Assembly: GCF_902493135.1 (NCBI RefSeq)
Contig: NZ_CABUOD010000028.1
Span: 1 to 56,200, forward strand
Source: an uncultured Parabacteroides sp.
GTDB lineage: Bacteria; Bacteroidota; Bacteroidia; Bacteroidales; Tannerellaceae
Direction: 5' to 3'
DNA length: 56,200 bases
Part shown: one piece after another, positions 33,400 through 41,507 of the stretch
Numbering within the stretch: position 1 is the stretch's first letter
How the letters are laid out: every line of letters begins with the position of its first letter
The notes under the pieces: generated by a model
What the model saw: the letters and a program-made list of their open reading frames with translations, nothing else
Database searches by the model: none
What the model was told of the DNA's origin: nothing
Position numbers and translations under genes: made by a program

Positions 33400-33565
33400 A
33401 AAGGTTTACTATTGTCTCGTTGTCCTTTTCGGCGATATGGCGGGACACATTGTCTTTCTCCAGCCGGTTCTTCCGGCGCAGCAGGGGAAGCCCGGCCAGC
33501 CAGTTCAAAAGGACGATCAGGCCGCCGCCCGTGCCGAGATAACCAAATAATGCGTCCCAGTCCAT
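33161..33565 (-). CDS. Membrane protein with coiled coil, candidate inner-membrane spanin
   Basis: 134 residues. The N-terminus MDWDALFGYLGTGGGLIVLL is a signal-anchor helix; RRKNRLEKDNVSRHIAEKDN and ETIVNLYDEIRDFQARMSRL form a coiled coil; then a Cys pair in EGCIAKIVVCPVYDRCPAR and a Pro/Gly-rich C-terminus. Membrane anchor plus periplasmic coiled coil is the plan of an i-spanin. It is encoded directly after the holin and overlaps the lipoprotein spanin gene out of frame. An alternative reading is that this is a second holin-associated protein and the lipoprotein works alone as a u-spanin. Confidence 0.6.
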   Translation of the reverse strand: MDWDALFGYLGTGGGLIVLLNWLAGLPLLRRKNRLEKDNVSRHIAEKDNETIVNLYDEIRDFQARMSRLEGCIAKIVVCPVYDRCPARTLVQDYKRRYFYPGGRQSPVGQKGERHPRDNPVAPGPADGPAGQPP

Positions 33566-33603
33566 GTCTTTTCAGTTGAAAGTTGACAATTGACAGTTGA
33601 CAG

Positions 33604-34011
33604 TTAGGATTTCTTCTCGCTGAATAGTCCGATTATCCACTGCACCAGCCCGATGTCGGCGATACCGTTTGCCGCCAGTCCGCTACCCAATCCATAGAGC
33701 AGGGCAATATACCACTCGATGCCGTCATAAATTCCCAAATGCTGCCACCAGCCGAACATACACAGCCCGACGGCGACCAGCCAGGAAACGACCTGCGTCC
33801 ATATCCCTTTCAGGCTTGGGAAAAAGCCTTTCACGATTTCCACCACAAAAGGGATTGTCGCCACGAGCGCGGAGAGCGAAAGGAATACAGCGTTGTAGTC
33901 CGGAGTTTCTACCGCCACTTCCGGCGAACCTGCCACTACTGCCAACACCGGCAGGCATACGGCAAACGATGCCATCATCCCGAAAAGGGAAAGAATGAAT
34001 TTCTGTTTCAT
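33604..34011 (-). CDS. Holin-like membrane protein, 135 aa
   Basis: MKQKFILSLFGMMASFAVCL starts a first hydrophobic segment or signal; two or three more follow: YNAVFLSLSALVATIPFVVE, GIWTQVVSWLVAVGLCMFGW and WYIALLYGLGSGLAANGIAD. Small size, several membrane helices and a charged C-terminus (SEKKS) directly next to the endolysin gene identify it as the holin of the lysis cassette. It would form inner-membrane lesions that release or activate the amidase. The endolysin gene ends 15 bp before this start codon, so the two are co-transcribed. Confidence 0.75.
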   Translation of the reverse strand: MKQKFILSLFGMMASFAVCLPVLAVVAGSPEVAVETPDYNAVFLSLSALVATIPFVVEIVKGFFPSLKGIWTQVVSWLVAVGLCMFGWWQHLGIYDGIEWYIALLYGLGSGLAANGIADIGLVQWIIGLFSEKKS

Positions 34012-34026
34012 GTTGTTTTTGTTGTT

Positions 34027-34491
34027 TTACTGGTTAATACCTATTTCTTTCAGCCATTTTTGTACATCGAAGCTGGGGCAGGCCTTCGCCGCCAGTTCGT
34101 TATGTCCGACGATCCTCACCGATGGGAAGCGGCGGTGGAAGTCCCTCACGTAGTTTGCAAGGGCTTTCCGCTGCTCCGCCGTCCGAGTGTCCTTGGGAGT
34201 CTTCCCGTCGGCAGCCACGCCGCCGACGTACACGATGTGCCGGGCCGTACTATTATGCCCTTTTGCCCCATTGGTAATCTCCCAGGGATCGACCACGTCG
34301 TCTTCGTTGTTCGCCACTAACCGTTCCACCCTGCCGTCCAGGTGGACCATGTCGGTATAGCCCACCTGCTTCCAGCCGCGGCCACCTTTCGAAAGGGGGG
34401 CGCAATGCCAACGGCGGATGTCTGCCGCCGATACTTCACGGCCGGGAGGGGTGGCGGTGCAGTGGAGGACTAAGTGTTTCAATTGTGCCAT
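34027..34491 (-). CDS. Endolysin, N-acetylmuramoyl-L-alanine amidase
   Basis: 154 residues of the Amidase_2 type. Motifs: KHLVLHCTATPPG with the first zinc His, GWKQVGYTDMVHLDGRVE, ARHIVYVGGVAADGKTPKDT, and VGHNELAAKACPSFDVQKWL with the other ligands. No signal peptide, so export depends on the holin encoded next. It degrades peptidoglycan at the end of the lytic cycle. It is related to the host-side amidase at 1248-1679 in the same window (shared HCSAT/HCTAT, KACPSFD and DTRTxxQ elements), which suggests that the chromosomal gene is of phage descent. Confidence 0.9.
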   Translation of the reverse strand: MAQLKHLVLHCTATPPGREVSAADIRRWHCAPLSKGGRGWKQVGYTDMVHLDGRVERLVANNEDDVVDPWEITNGAKGHNSTARHIVYVGGVAADGKTPKDTRTAEQRKALANYVRDFHRRFPSVRIVGHNELAAKACPSFDVQKWLKEIGINQ

Positions 34492-34495
34492 CGAT

Positions 34496-35335
34496 TTACG
34501 CCTTGTTATAGATGACCGCTTGGTACTTGTTCCGGATCGGAAGTGCCGTAAAGCGTTTCTGAAAACCGATCACATCGCCACGCTCGCCCGGGTCCTTATA
34601 CTTGGCGAACACCTCAATGTCACCGTCGGCACGCATTACCTCCTGGTCGGAGTAGAACAGGGAACACTGGACATCTGTCTCTGCTGCTGCCGTTCCAAAT
34701 GCCACTTTCTTTCCGGTTTCTTGGTTGTAATAAGGTAACTGACTGAAGGTGTAGAGCGAGAAACCAAACAGTTTGTTACTTTCCAGCATTGCCTTGTAGA
34801 GTTTCATGTCCTCCAATTGCAGGTCAGCCAGGTGATACGGGTTCAATACGGCTACCAAGGTGGCCGGATCAATGTCCTGCGAGCGGAACCAGGCATCCAT
34901 CTTCAGGATGTCTTCGAATGAGATCTTTCCTGATCCGGTAGTAGTTTTGACCGGCGTCAACTCTTTTGCTTCCTCCGGTGCCCAATTATTAGCGGCGTAT
35001 GCGGCCGTTTTCGCCTGTAAGGTGTTACGGTGCTGGCGCACGACACTCTCCATTTTGGCATAGGCCGTCTCCATTTCTTCCACATTACGAACCACCGTGT
35101 TTTTCGTGTCGAACGTATGGAGTGGCAATTCCAAGGCCACGTCAGTACGTGATGCGGTCGGTACCGGGAATTCCGTATTGTCTATCAATACATCCGGAGC
35201 GACACCCGCTTCTGCCAGGTTGATTTTGTTGTACTCCACCATCGCCGTCATGTCCACCGAACGGGTCAGGAATGTACGGTCGGGATAAAATCCCTCCATC
35301 AGCATGGCAATCCAAATTTGCTTTTCTATAGGCAT
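34496..35335 (-). CDS. Major capsid protein candidate, 279 aa
   Basis: The protein begins MPIEKQIWIAMLMEGFYPDR, continues with DVLIDNTEFPVPTASRTDVA, a helical spine-like region (METAYAKMESVVRQHRNTLQ), and a beta-rich end DVIGFQKRFTALPIRNKYQA. Size, position after the protease/scaffold gene and before lysis genes, and the pattern of an N-terminal arm followed by mixed alpha/beta domains agree with the major capsid proteins of Bacteroidales Mu-like phages. It assembles the icosahedral shell after scaffold removal. I assign it mainly by synteny. Confidence 0.75.
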   Translation of the reverse strand: MPIEKQIWIAMLMEGFYPDRTFLTRSVDMTAMVEYNKINLAEAGVAPDVLIDNTEFPVPTASRTDVALELPLHTFDTKNTVVRNVEEMETAYAKMESVVRQHRNTLQAKTAAYAANNWAPEEAKELTPVKTTTGSGKISFEDILKMDAWFRSQDIDPATLVAVLNPYHLADLQLEDMKLYKAMLESNKLFGFSLYTFSQLPYYNQETGKKVAFGTAAAETDVQCSLFYSDQEVMRADGDIEVFAKYKDPGERGDVIGFQKRFTALPIRNKYQAVIYNKA

Positions 35336-35353
35336 AAAATACTTGTTTAATGG

Positions 35354-36292
35354 TTATTTAATTCGTTTCTTCAATTCCTCGAACGCCTCCGGATCTTCCG
35401 CTTTCAGGCGTCTCAACCCTTCCGGGTCCTCTTTCGCCCAGCGGAGGTACGTCCAGTCCTTTCGCTCACTTGCTACAGCCGGTTTTCCGGTCGAATGGGT
35501 CACTTTGGCAGACAACGATTCCTTGGCGGGGATCGCCTCCAGCGTCGCTTTGGCCGTGTCGAAGTCAGCCAATGCCAACTTGACAAACGATTCCTTTTTG
35601 TCCGCCGTGATACGGCCCTCTTTTACAGCCAGCGCGACTAAATCTTCAGCCTGCTGTTTGCGCTGTTTGTCCAGTTCGCCTTCCGCTTTCTCAGCACGGG
35701 CTTGTAGTTCCATGATGGCGGCGGAAATCGATTTGCCATCCGCCTCGTTGCTTTTTAAGCCTAACGCGGTGTACGCCTCGGCTGTCAGGATGATTTTGTC
35801 CATCTCTTCTTTGTCTTTTTGGTTGATGTTCAACAATGCTTCGACGCTCAGTTTTACCCGGTCGTCGGGGATGATGTCGCCCCCGTTTGTGTACAGGCGG
35901 AGGGCATTCCTGTTGCTGGGGACGCTTACCAGGCTTACTTCGCACAGTTCCCAGTCGGTCACCGTCACGCGCTCCTCACCGTCAGGCGTGGTGCGCAGTT
36001 CCACGGCGTGGATGATGATTCCGGGGCTGCATCCTTTCAGGATTCCTTTCTTCGCCTGGCGTTTACATTTGGCCCCCAACTTGTCCTCTTCGTCATATTC
36101 AGCCTTGCCGATCAGTTTCGTACCCTCCACACGCAAACCGGCCATCTGACCGATCAGGTTGGACGACTCGTGGTTGAATAGCATCACCGGGTTGGCGTTG
36201 TAACGCTCGAAGCGTCCGGCTGAATTTAAAAGGACAAAACCGTGGCTGTTTACCACGCTCTCATCATTGAGTACATATTCGTCTTCGTTCAT
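35354..36292 (-). CDS. Prohead protease fused to scaffold, 312 aa
   Basis: The start at 36292 (MNEDEYVLNDESVVNSHGFV) fits family length; a longer frame to 36382 would run into the regulatory region. Residues 1-150 look like the S78/HK97 prohead protease fold, with catalytic His in NPVMLFNHESSNLIGQ and Ser in GILKGCSPGIIIHAV, followed by WELCEVSLVSVPSNRNAL, the signature strand of that family. Residues 190-312 are a helical scaffold (MELQARAEKAEGELDKQRKQ) ending in LKKRIK. It acts in prohead assembly and is then cleaved. It is the first gene of the leftward late operon. Confidence 0.85.
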   Translation of the reverse strand: MNEDEYVLNDESVVNSHGFVLLNSAGRFERYNANPVMLFNHESSNLIGQMAGLRVEGTKLIGKAEYDEEDKLGAKCKRQAKKGILKGCSPGIIIHAVELRTTPDGEERVTVTDWELCEVSLVSVPSNRNALRLYTNGGDIIPDDRVKLSVEALLNINQKDKEEMDKIILTAEAYTALGLKSNEADGKSISAAIMELQARAEKAEGELDKQRKQQAEDLVALAVKEGRITADKKESFVKLALADFDTAKATLEAIPAKESLSAKVTHSTGKPAVASERKDWTYLRWAKEDPEGLRRLKAEDPEAFEELKKRIK

Positions 36293-36421
36293 GGTGCGAT
36301 ACCTTTTTGGGTGCGAAATTACCGGGACGGGTACAGGTCGGAAAACAGAGTGGAAATTCTTTACACTTTTATTTCCGGTCACTTTAATTCACTTGAACTT
36401 TGCCCAAAACAACGATTGTTT
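36293..36421. promoter_or_regulatory. Divergent late promoter region
   Basis: This 129-bp gap separates the leftward protease operon from the rightward terminase operon. GGAAAT (36352-36357) and ATTTCC (36371-36376) form an inverted repeat with a 13-bp centre, and CACTTT-like motifs recur (36365, 36380, 36391). -7 boxes are only approximate: GAACTTTG rightward near 36395, TAATTTCG leftward near 36314. Weak core elements with a dyad suggest promoters that need a phage activator. Confidence 0.5.
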
Positions 36422-36892
36422 ATGGCAGAAAAAACAAACAAGGAAAAGACGGGCATCCGTGTGAAGGATCCGCAAAAGTATGAATACGCCTACCTGCTGT
36501 ATATGCAGAAGGTACCCCAAAAGGAGATCGCCGAACGGGTGGGCGTGAGCCAGCAGACGCTGGTCAAGTGGAAGGACGACGGCGGGTGGGAATTTAAGCG
36601 CGTGGCCAAGACCATCAGCCGGGACGAGATCATCAACAAGGTGCTGGTAAAGGCCAACGAAATGCTCGACAGCGAGGAGGCCTTCAACGCGGATGCCTTC
36701 GCCAAGGCCATCAGCCAGCTGAAAAGCATCCAGTCGGGTGTCACGCCGGACAACATCGCTGACATCCTGACAAGGTTCGGCGACTGGGTTATCCGGGAAT
36801 CGGCCAACGACAAGGCCATCACGACCGAGTTCGTGCAGCTGCTCACCAAGTACCAGGACAAATACCTTTTAATGCGGATCAACAATGGCTAA
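36422..36892 (+). CDS. Terminase small subunit-like protein, 156 aa
   Basis: The ATG at 36422 (MAEKTNKEKTGIRVKDPQKY) is chosen because the longer frame upstream covers the promoter region. Residues 20-60 hold a helix-turn-helix: YAYLLYMQKVPQKEIAERVG then VSQQTLVKWKDDGGWEFKR, as in DNA-recognising small terminase subunits and the DUF1804/gp27-like proteins of Mu-type phages. The rest is helical (DEIINKVLVKANEMLDSEEA), suited to a ring-forming oligomer. It would select phage DNA for packaging. Its stop overlaps the start of the large terminase by 8 bp. Confidence 0.8.
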   Translation: MAEKTNKEKTGIRVKDPQKYEYAYLLYMQKVPQKEIAERVGVSQQTLVKWKDDGGWEFKRVAKTISRDEIINKVLVKANEMLDSEEAFNADAFAKAISQLKSIQSGVTPDNIADILTRFGDWVIRESANDKAITTEFVQLLTKYQDKYLLMRINNG

Positions 36893-38417
36893 GAACAGAC
36901 TGAGCAAAGAACGATGGAGGGCATGGGAAGAGCGCAGGAGGCTGATCCTGTCCGCCGATTTCTGCCTCTCCGGGACATCCGAACACAAGGAGGCACGTAT
37001 TCGCGAGGCACGAAGGGACTATGCCTATTTCGTGGAGACCTATTTCCCGCACCTGTGTACCGACAAGGAGACCAAGGAGATCATCCGATGCGGCAAGTTC
37101 CAGATCGATGCCGCCAAGTATCTGAAGACGCACCGCCATACCCGTGCCGTATTCGAATGGGCACGCGGACATGCCAAGAGCACGCACGTCAGTCTGATGA
37201 TCCCCATCTGGCTGATGATCCAGGAGGAGCGCACCATCAACGTCATGCTGCTCGTAAGCAAATCGGAGGACAGTGCCGACCGCCTGCTTTCCGACCTGCA
37301 ATGCGAACTGGAGTTCAACACCCTGCTACGTTCCGATTTTAACATCCGGATAGACGAAGGCAACTGGAGTACCGGCGAGTTCAAGACGACCGACGGGTTG
37401 CTTTTCATGGCACTGGGTCGTGGGCAGTCGCCCCGTGGTATCAAGAACCGGGGGCAACGCCCGGACTACATCGTGATAGATGATATCGACGACGATGAGA
37501 TGGTCCGCAACCAGGCACGTGTTTCCCAGGCGTTCGATTGGTGCCTGTCGGCCCTGCTGGGTGCAATGGATATGGGGCGCGGGCGGTTCGTGCTGGTGGG
37601 CAACCGGATTGGCAAAGACAGCATCCTGAGCCGTTTTGCCGAACGTCCGGACACGCACCACACCACCGTCAACGCCATCGATGCATCCGGTCAGCCTTCC
37701 TGGTCGGAAAAGTACACCCGGGAGGAGATTTTGAAACTGCGTACCTATATGGGCGAACGACGCTTCCAGAAGGAATACATGAACAATCCGGTCAACGAGG
37801 GGGCGGTGTTCCTGCGCAAGCATATCCGGTATGGGAAGATGCTGCCACTGAAAGAATACCGCAGCCTGGTTTGCTATACCGACCCTTCGTTCAAGGCCTC
37901 TTCGCAGAACGACTTCAAGGCAACCATGCTGGTGGGCAAGACAAAGGAAGGACAATACCACCTCTTGAAAGCCTACGCCGACCAGACCAGCGTCAGCAAC
38001 ATGGTCGCTTGGCATTACGACATCGATGGATACATCGCCGGACGTGTCCCGGTTCTATACTACATGGAATCGAACTTCATACAAGACCTGATGCTGGACG
38101 AGTTCAAAAAGGTAGGCGATGCAATCGGCCACCAGATCCCCATCCGGGGCGACTCGCGCAAGAAGCCGGACAAGTTTTCGCGTATCGAGGCGATGCAGCC
38201 ACTGTTTGAGCGGGGTTTGGTCATCTTGAACGAAAAAGAGAAAGAGAGCCCCGGCATGATGCAGTTGGTGGAACAGCTCCTGATGTTTGAGAAGGGAAGC
38301 CGTGTACACGATGACGCCCCGGATGCCTTGGAAGGTGCCGTATTCCTGTTGAACCAGCGTAGCATGGCCTGTTCCGGAACCTATCGGGTAGGCCGTCGAC
38401 CAAGCAGACGGTATTAG
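36885..38417 (+). CDS. Terminase large subunit (Mu gp28-like), 510 aa
   Basis: The ATPase domain has Walker A ARGHAKST (residues 93-100), preceded by VFEW, and Walker B DYIVIDDIDDDE (about 194-205). The C-terminal RNase H-like nuclease begins RSLVCYTDPSFKASSQNDFK with the first acidic residue in YTDPSF and continues with PVLYYMESNFIQDLML and the final Asp cluster VHDDAPDALEGAVFLL. It powers headful DNA packaging and cuts DNA. For a transposing phage this includes host DNA flanking the integrated copies. Downstream lie gp36-like and portal genes in Mu order. Confidence 0.93.
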   Translation: MAKNRLSKERWRAWEERRRLILSADFCLSGTSEHKEARIREARRDYAYFVETYFPHLCTDKETKEIIRCGKFQIDAAKYLKTHRHTRAVFEWARGHAKSTHVSLMIPIWLMIQEERTINVMLLVSKSEDSADRLLSDLQCELEFNTLLRSDFNIRIDEGNWSTGEFKTTDGLLFMALGRGQSPRGIKNRGQRPDYIVIDDIDDDEMVRNQARVSQAFDWCLSALLGAMDMGRGRFVLVGNRIGKDSILSRFAERPDTHHTTVNAIDASGQPSWSEKYTREEILKLRTYMGERRFQKEYMNNPVNEGAVFLRKHIRYGKMLPLKEYRSLVCYTDPSFKASSQNDFKATMLVGKTKEGQYHLLKAYADQTSVSNMVAWHYDIDGYIAGRVPVLYYMESNFIQDLMLDEFKKVGDAIGHQIPIRGDSRKKPDKFSRIEAMQPLFERGLVILNEKEKESPGMMQLVEQLLMFEKGSRVHDDAPDALEGAVFLLNQRSMACSGTYRVGRRPSRRY

Positions 38418-38457
38418 TTGACAGTTGACAATTAGTTTATAAATCAAAAATCATATC

Positions 38458-38871
38458 ATGTTCCTGGAATTAGACGAAATGAAGACGGTGGTCGCCGAAT
38501 ATAAGCTGGAGGAGATTGCCGATTACGACGATACGATCACCGGGCAGTGCATACTGGCCGCCGTGACGAGGGTCAGCCGGTTGCTGTCCGGACGTTATGA
38601 CGTGGAGAAGATCTTTTCGGCCACCGGCGCAGAGCGCGATGCGGAGCTGTTGGAAATATGCAAGAATATCGCCCTTTGGTTCCTGATCCGGCGGTGCAAT
38701 GTGGATATCCTCTACAGCCGGGTGAAAGAGACTTACGACCGCGACATGGCCTATCTGAAAGAACTTATGAAGGGCGATATCCCTTCCGGGCTTCCCCTTC
38801 ACGAAACCGGAGGCCGTCCGGTTGGTGCCGTCCGGTTCGGCAGCAATCCGAAGTTCAGCCATTCCTGGTAA
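38458..38871 (+). CDS. DUF1320 / Mu gp36-like head-tail protein, 137 aa
   Basis: The protein begins MFLELDEMKTVVAEYKLEEI and shows the usual pattern of DUF1320: a helical body ITGQCILAAVTRVSRLLSGR, then LLEICKNIALWFLIRRCNVD, and the end FGSNPKFSHSW with the aromatic tail seen in this family. In Mu gp36 belongs to the head-tail connector set. The gene sits between terminase and portal, whereas in Mu it is further downstream, so the module has been rearranged. The 40-bp gap before it holds TTGACAGTTGACAATTAG, an intergenic motif that recurs in this window. Confidence 0.75.
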   Translation: MFLELDEMKTVVAEYKLEEIADYDDTITGQCILAAVTRVSRLLSGRYDVEKIFSATGAERDAELLEICKNIALWFLIRRCNVDILYSRVKETYDRDMAYLKELMKGDIPSGLPLHETGGRPVGAVRFGSNPKFSHSW

Positions 38872-38924
38872 ACGCGCCACGCCGTTAAAACGCTGTTTAA
38901 ACAGTCCTCTAATAAACAACAAAG

Positions 38925-40121
38925 ATGAAAACGAACAAGTATATACCTACAAATAAAAGAGGCCCCCAAAAGCCCCGGAAGCCGTCCGTTCCACAACGGG
39001 AAGGACTGGTCAGAAAAGTCGTCCCCAAATCGATCAGCCGTGTAAGGAAAGACCTCGACAGCTGGCGTCGTGCCTTGCGCGAAGCGGACAGCGTCGACCG
39101 TCCTCGTCGGCGGCAGCTGATGGACCTGTATGCCGACGTGATGCTGGACGCGCTCCTGACCAGCCAGATCGAACAACGCATTGGCCGGACATTGTCGTCG
39201 GAATTTAGCCTGAAGAACGCTTCGGACAAGGTGGACGAGGCATCTACCCGGTTACTTTCGGAGGCCGTCTGGTTCCCGCTGCTGCTCCGCTATATGTTGG
39301 AATCGGTGTTTTACGGCCATTCGTTGGTCGAGTTCGACGTGACGGAGACGGACGGCATCTGCGTAACCCTGATCCCCCGGCAGAATGTGGTACCGGAACA
39401 GGGGTTGTTCCTTTTCGACAGTTCGGCTGATAAAGGCGAATATTACCGGGAACTGCGTGAGTTCGGCACCTACATCGTGGAGTTCGGCGCACCCGGCAAT
39501 TACGGGCTGCTCAACAAAGCGGTGCCGCACGCGCTTTTCAAGAAGTTCGCCCATTCGTGCTGGTCGGAACTGTGCGAGATTTACGGTATCCCGCCCCGCT
39601 ATATCAAGACCAACACGCAGGACCCGGCGATGCTTGACCGGGCTGAAGATATGTTACGCGACATGGGGGCTGCGGCCTATTTCATTATCGACACCACCGA
39701 GGAGTTCGAGTTTGCCAAAGGCGCGGACACCAACGGTGATGTCTATAACAACCTGATCGCGCTCTGCAACTCCGAGATGTCCATGCTGATCAGCGGGGCA
39801 CAGATCGGGCAGGACACCAAGAACGGCAACCGCTCGAAGGAGGAGGTCGCCATCGGCCAGTTGAAGAAATATGTCGGTTCCGACAAACGGCAGGTGGAGG
39901 ACTGGATGAACAGTCTCGTGCTGCCCGCCCTCTACCGTCTCGGTTTCCTTCCGGAGGGGCTGCGATTCTCGTTCAACTCGGAGGAAGACACCGGCCAGCT
40001 CTGGGAGCGCACCGCGCAGGCGATGCAGTATTACGAGATCGACCCCGCATGGATTCGTGACAAGTTCGGCATTGAGGTGACCGGAAAGCGTAGCACCGGG
40101 CAGGACGGTTTTTTCGGGTAA
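38925..40121 (+). CDS. Portal protein (DUF935, Mu gp29-like), 398 aa
   Basis: After a basic N-terminus the DUF935 body is evident: LMDLYADVMLDALLTSQIEQ, LLRYMLESVFYGHSLVEFDV, WSELCEIYGIPPRYIKTNTQ, MLISGAQIGQDTKNGNRSKE and a C-terminal WERTAQAMQYYEIDPAWIRD. Portal dodecamers form the DNA channel at one vertex and dock the terminase. It ends TGQDGFFG; the MuF frame is open from just before this point but lacks an early start codon. The order terminase - portal - MuF is as in Mu. Confidence 0.9.
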   Translation: MKTNKYIPTNKRGPQKPRKPSVPQREGLVRKVVPKSISRVRKDLDSWRRALREADSVDRPRRRQLMDLYADVMLDALLTSQIEQRIGRTLSSEFSLKNASDKVDEASTRLLSEAVWFPLLLRYMLESVFYGHSLVEFDVTETDGICVTLIPRQNVVPEQGLFLFDSSADKGEYYRELREFGTYIVEFGAPGNYGLLNKAVPHALFKKFAHSCWSELCEIYGIPPRYIKTNTQDPAMLDRAEDMLRDMGAAAYFIIDTTEEFEFAKGADTNGDVYNNLIALCNSEMSMLISGAQIGQDTKNGNRSKEEVAIGQLKKYVGSDKRQVEDWMNSLVLPALYRLGFLPEGLRFSFNSEEDTGQLWERTAQAMQYYEIDPAWIRDKFGIEVTGKRSTGQDGFFG

Positions 40122-40195
40122 GCCCCGCCGACATCGCGGGGCTGTACCTGGACGGGGAAGCGAAGCTGGCTGAAAGTGGAGAAGATTTCCGGCCG

Positions 40196-41437
40196 GTGGA
40201 CGAAGCGGTTTATCGCAAAGCCGTCCGCAGCATCTTCCGCCGGTCCGGTTTTACTGTCGATATGATGGAGACCCGCGAGGTACGGGCGTTGGTGGATGAA
40301 TATGCCCGGGTCCTGAACACTGCCACCCGACCCGCACTGGAGAACGGTATCATCCCGGAGGCGATGGCGCGGAAACTGGAGGAGGACGTGTTTGTTTTCT
40401 CCGGCTTTAAGACCTATCAAGGGCTGAAGGAGGCATCCCGTCTGCTTCGCGACGACGACGGGACGGTGAAACCTTTCCACCGTTTCTACAACGACATAAC
40501 GGCGATCAAGGAGGAGTATAACCGCCATTGGTTGAAGTCGGAATATGTCTTTGCACAGGCATCCTCGGAAATGGCCGCCAAATGGAAGGCGTTCGAGGCG
40601 GACGGCGACCGCTACAACCTGCAATACCGCACCGCCCACGATGGCAAGGTACGCCCGGAACACCGCGTGTTACATGGTACGACGCTACCGGCGTCCGACC
40701 CGTTCTGGGACGAGTTCTTCCCGCCCAATGGCTGGCGCTGCCGTTGCACGGTGGTACAGGTGCGCAAAGGAAAATACCCCGAGTCGGACAGCGCGACCGC
40801 CATCCAGCAGGGACGCGAGGCGACCTACCAGGCAGGGAAGAACGGGGTAAACCGTGCCGAGATGTTCCGCTTCAATCCCGGCAAGCAGCAGGTCGTGTTT
40901 CCCAAGCACCACCCGTATTATAACGTCAGCCAACGGGAACGGGAGGCGGTACAAGCTGCCCTGCGTCCGGAGGAGAAGGAATACACGGTGGTACCCACCC
41001 AAAACGGGACGCTCCGCATCCACTCCGGTCATGGCAAGGGGGAACGGCAGGAGAATATCCGGGTGGCTTCCCACTTCGCCAACAAGTATGGCTACGAGAT
41101 CGACCTGCTCGACAATCCCGACGGGGTGAAATCGGCAGACAGCTACAACCGGACGTTGGGATGGGAAGAGGAGTACAAGGTGAACCAAAAGGAGCACCCG
41201 ACTAAAAATTCAATCGACCGATTGATTCGGGATGCTAAAAAGCAGGCGGACCATATTGTGTTATGGGTTGAATCGGATATTTCTTTTGAGGATTTAAGCG
41301 CGGCAATACGTTCGCGGGTAAGACGATCTGAAAACATACAAACGATTACGCTTGTGATGGGTGGCAAGGATATTCGTTGGACTCGAACAGAAATTATATC
41401 GGAAGACTTTAAAATACGACTGGCAGACCTGAAATAA
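40196..41437 (+). CDS. MuF head morphogenesis protein with C-terminal CdiA-type nuclease (toxin) domain
   Basis: 413 residues from a GTG at 40196; the frame is open upstream to about 40094 (including SPADIAGLYLDG) but has no ATG. Residues 1-190 are a Mu gpF / minor head domain with the signature RPEHRVLHGTTLPASDPFWD and NGWRCRCTVVQV. Residues about 265-413 resemble the CdiA C-terminal tRNase family: ENIRVASHFANKYGYEIDLL, Asp315 in KSADSYN, WEEEYK with Glu326-x-Lys328, then SIDRLIRDAKKQADHIVLWV and IQTITLVMGGKDIRWTRTEI. Such MuF-toxin fusions are a known class of polymorphic toxins of temperate phages. The last 240 bp are clearly more AT-rich than the rest of the gene, as expected for an exchanged module. 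No immunity gene follows. Confidence 0.85.
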   Translation: MDEAVYRKAVRSIFRRSGFTVDMMETREVRALVDEYARVLNTATRPALENGIIPEAMARKLEEDVFVFSGFKTYQGLKEASRLLRDDDGTVKPFHRFYNDITAIKEEYNRHWLKSEYVFAQASSEMAAKWKAFEADGDRYNLQYRTAHDGKVRPEHRVLHGTTLPASDPFWDEFFPPNGWRCRCTVVQVRKGKYPESDSATAIQQGREATYQAGKNGVNRAEMFRFNPGKQQVVFPKHHPYYNVSQREREAVQAALRPEEKEYTVVPTQNGTLRIHSGHGKGERQENIRVASHFANKYGYEIDLLDNPDGVKSADSYNRTLGWEEEYKVNQKEHPTKNSIDRLIRDAKKQADHIVLWVESDISFEDLSAAIRSRVRRSENIQTITLVMGGKDIRWTRTEIISEDFKIRLADLK

Positions 41438-41507
41438 TCAAATCTGCCAGAAGGGGGCTCACGGCCTTGCGGCTTAGAACCATTGCAAATATACAAACAT
41501 TTTCAAT

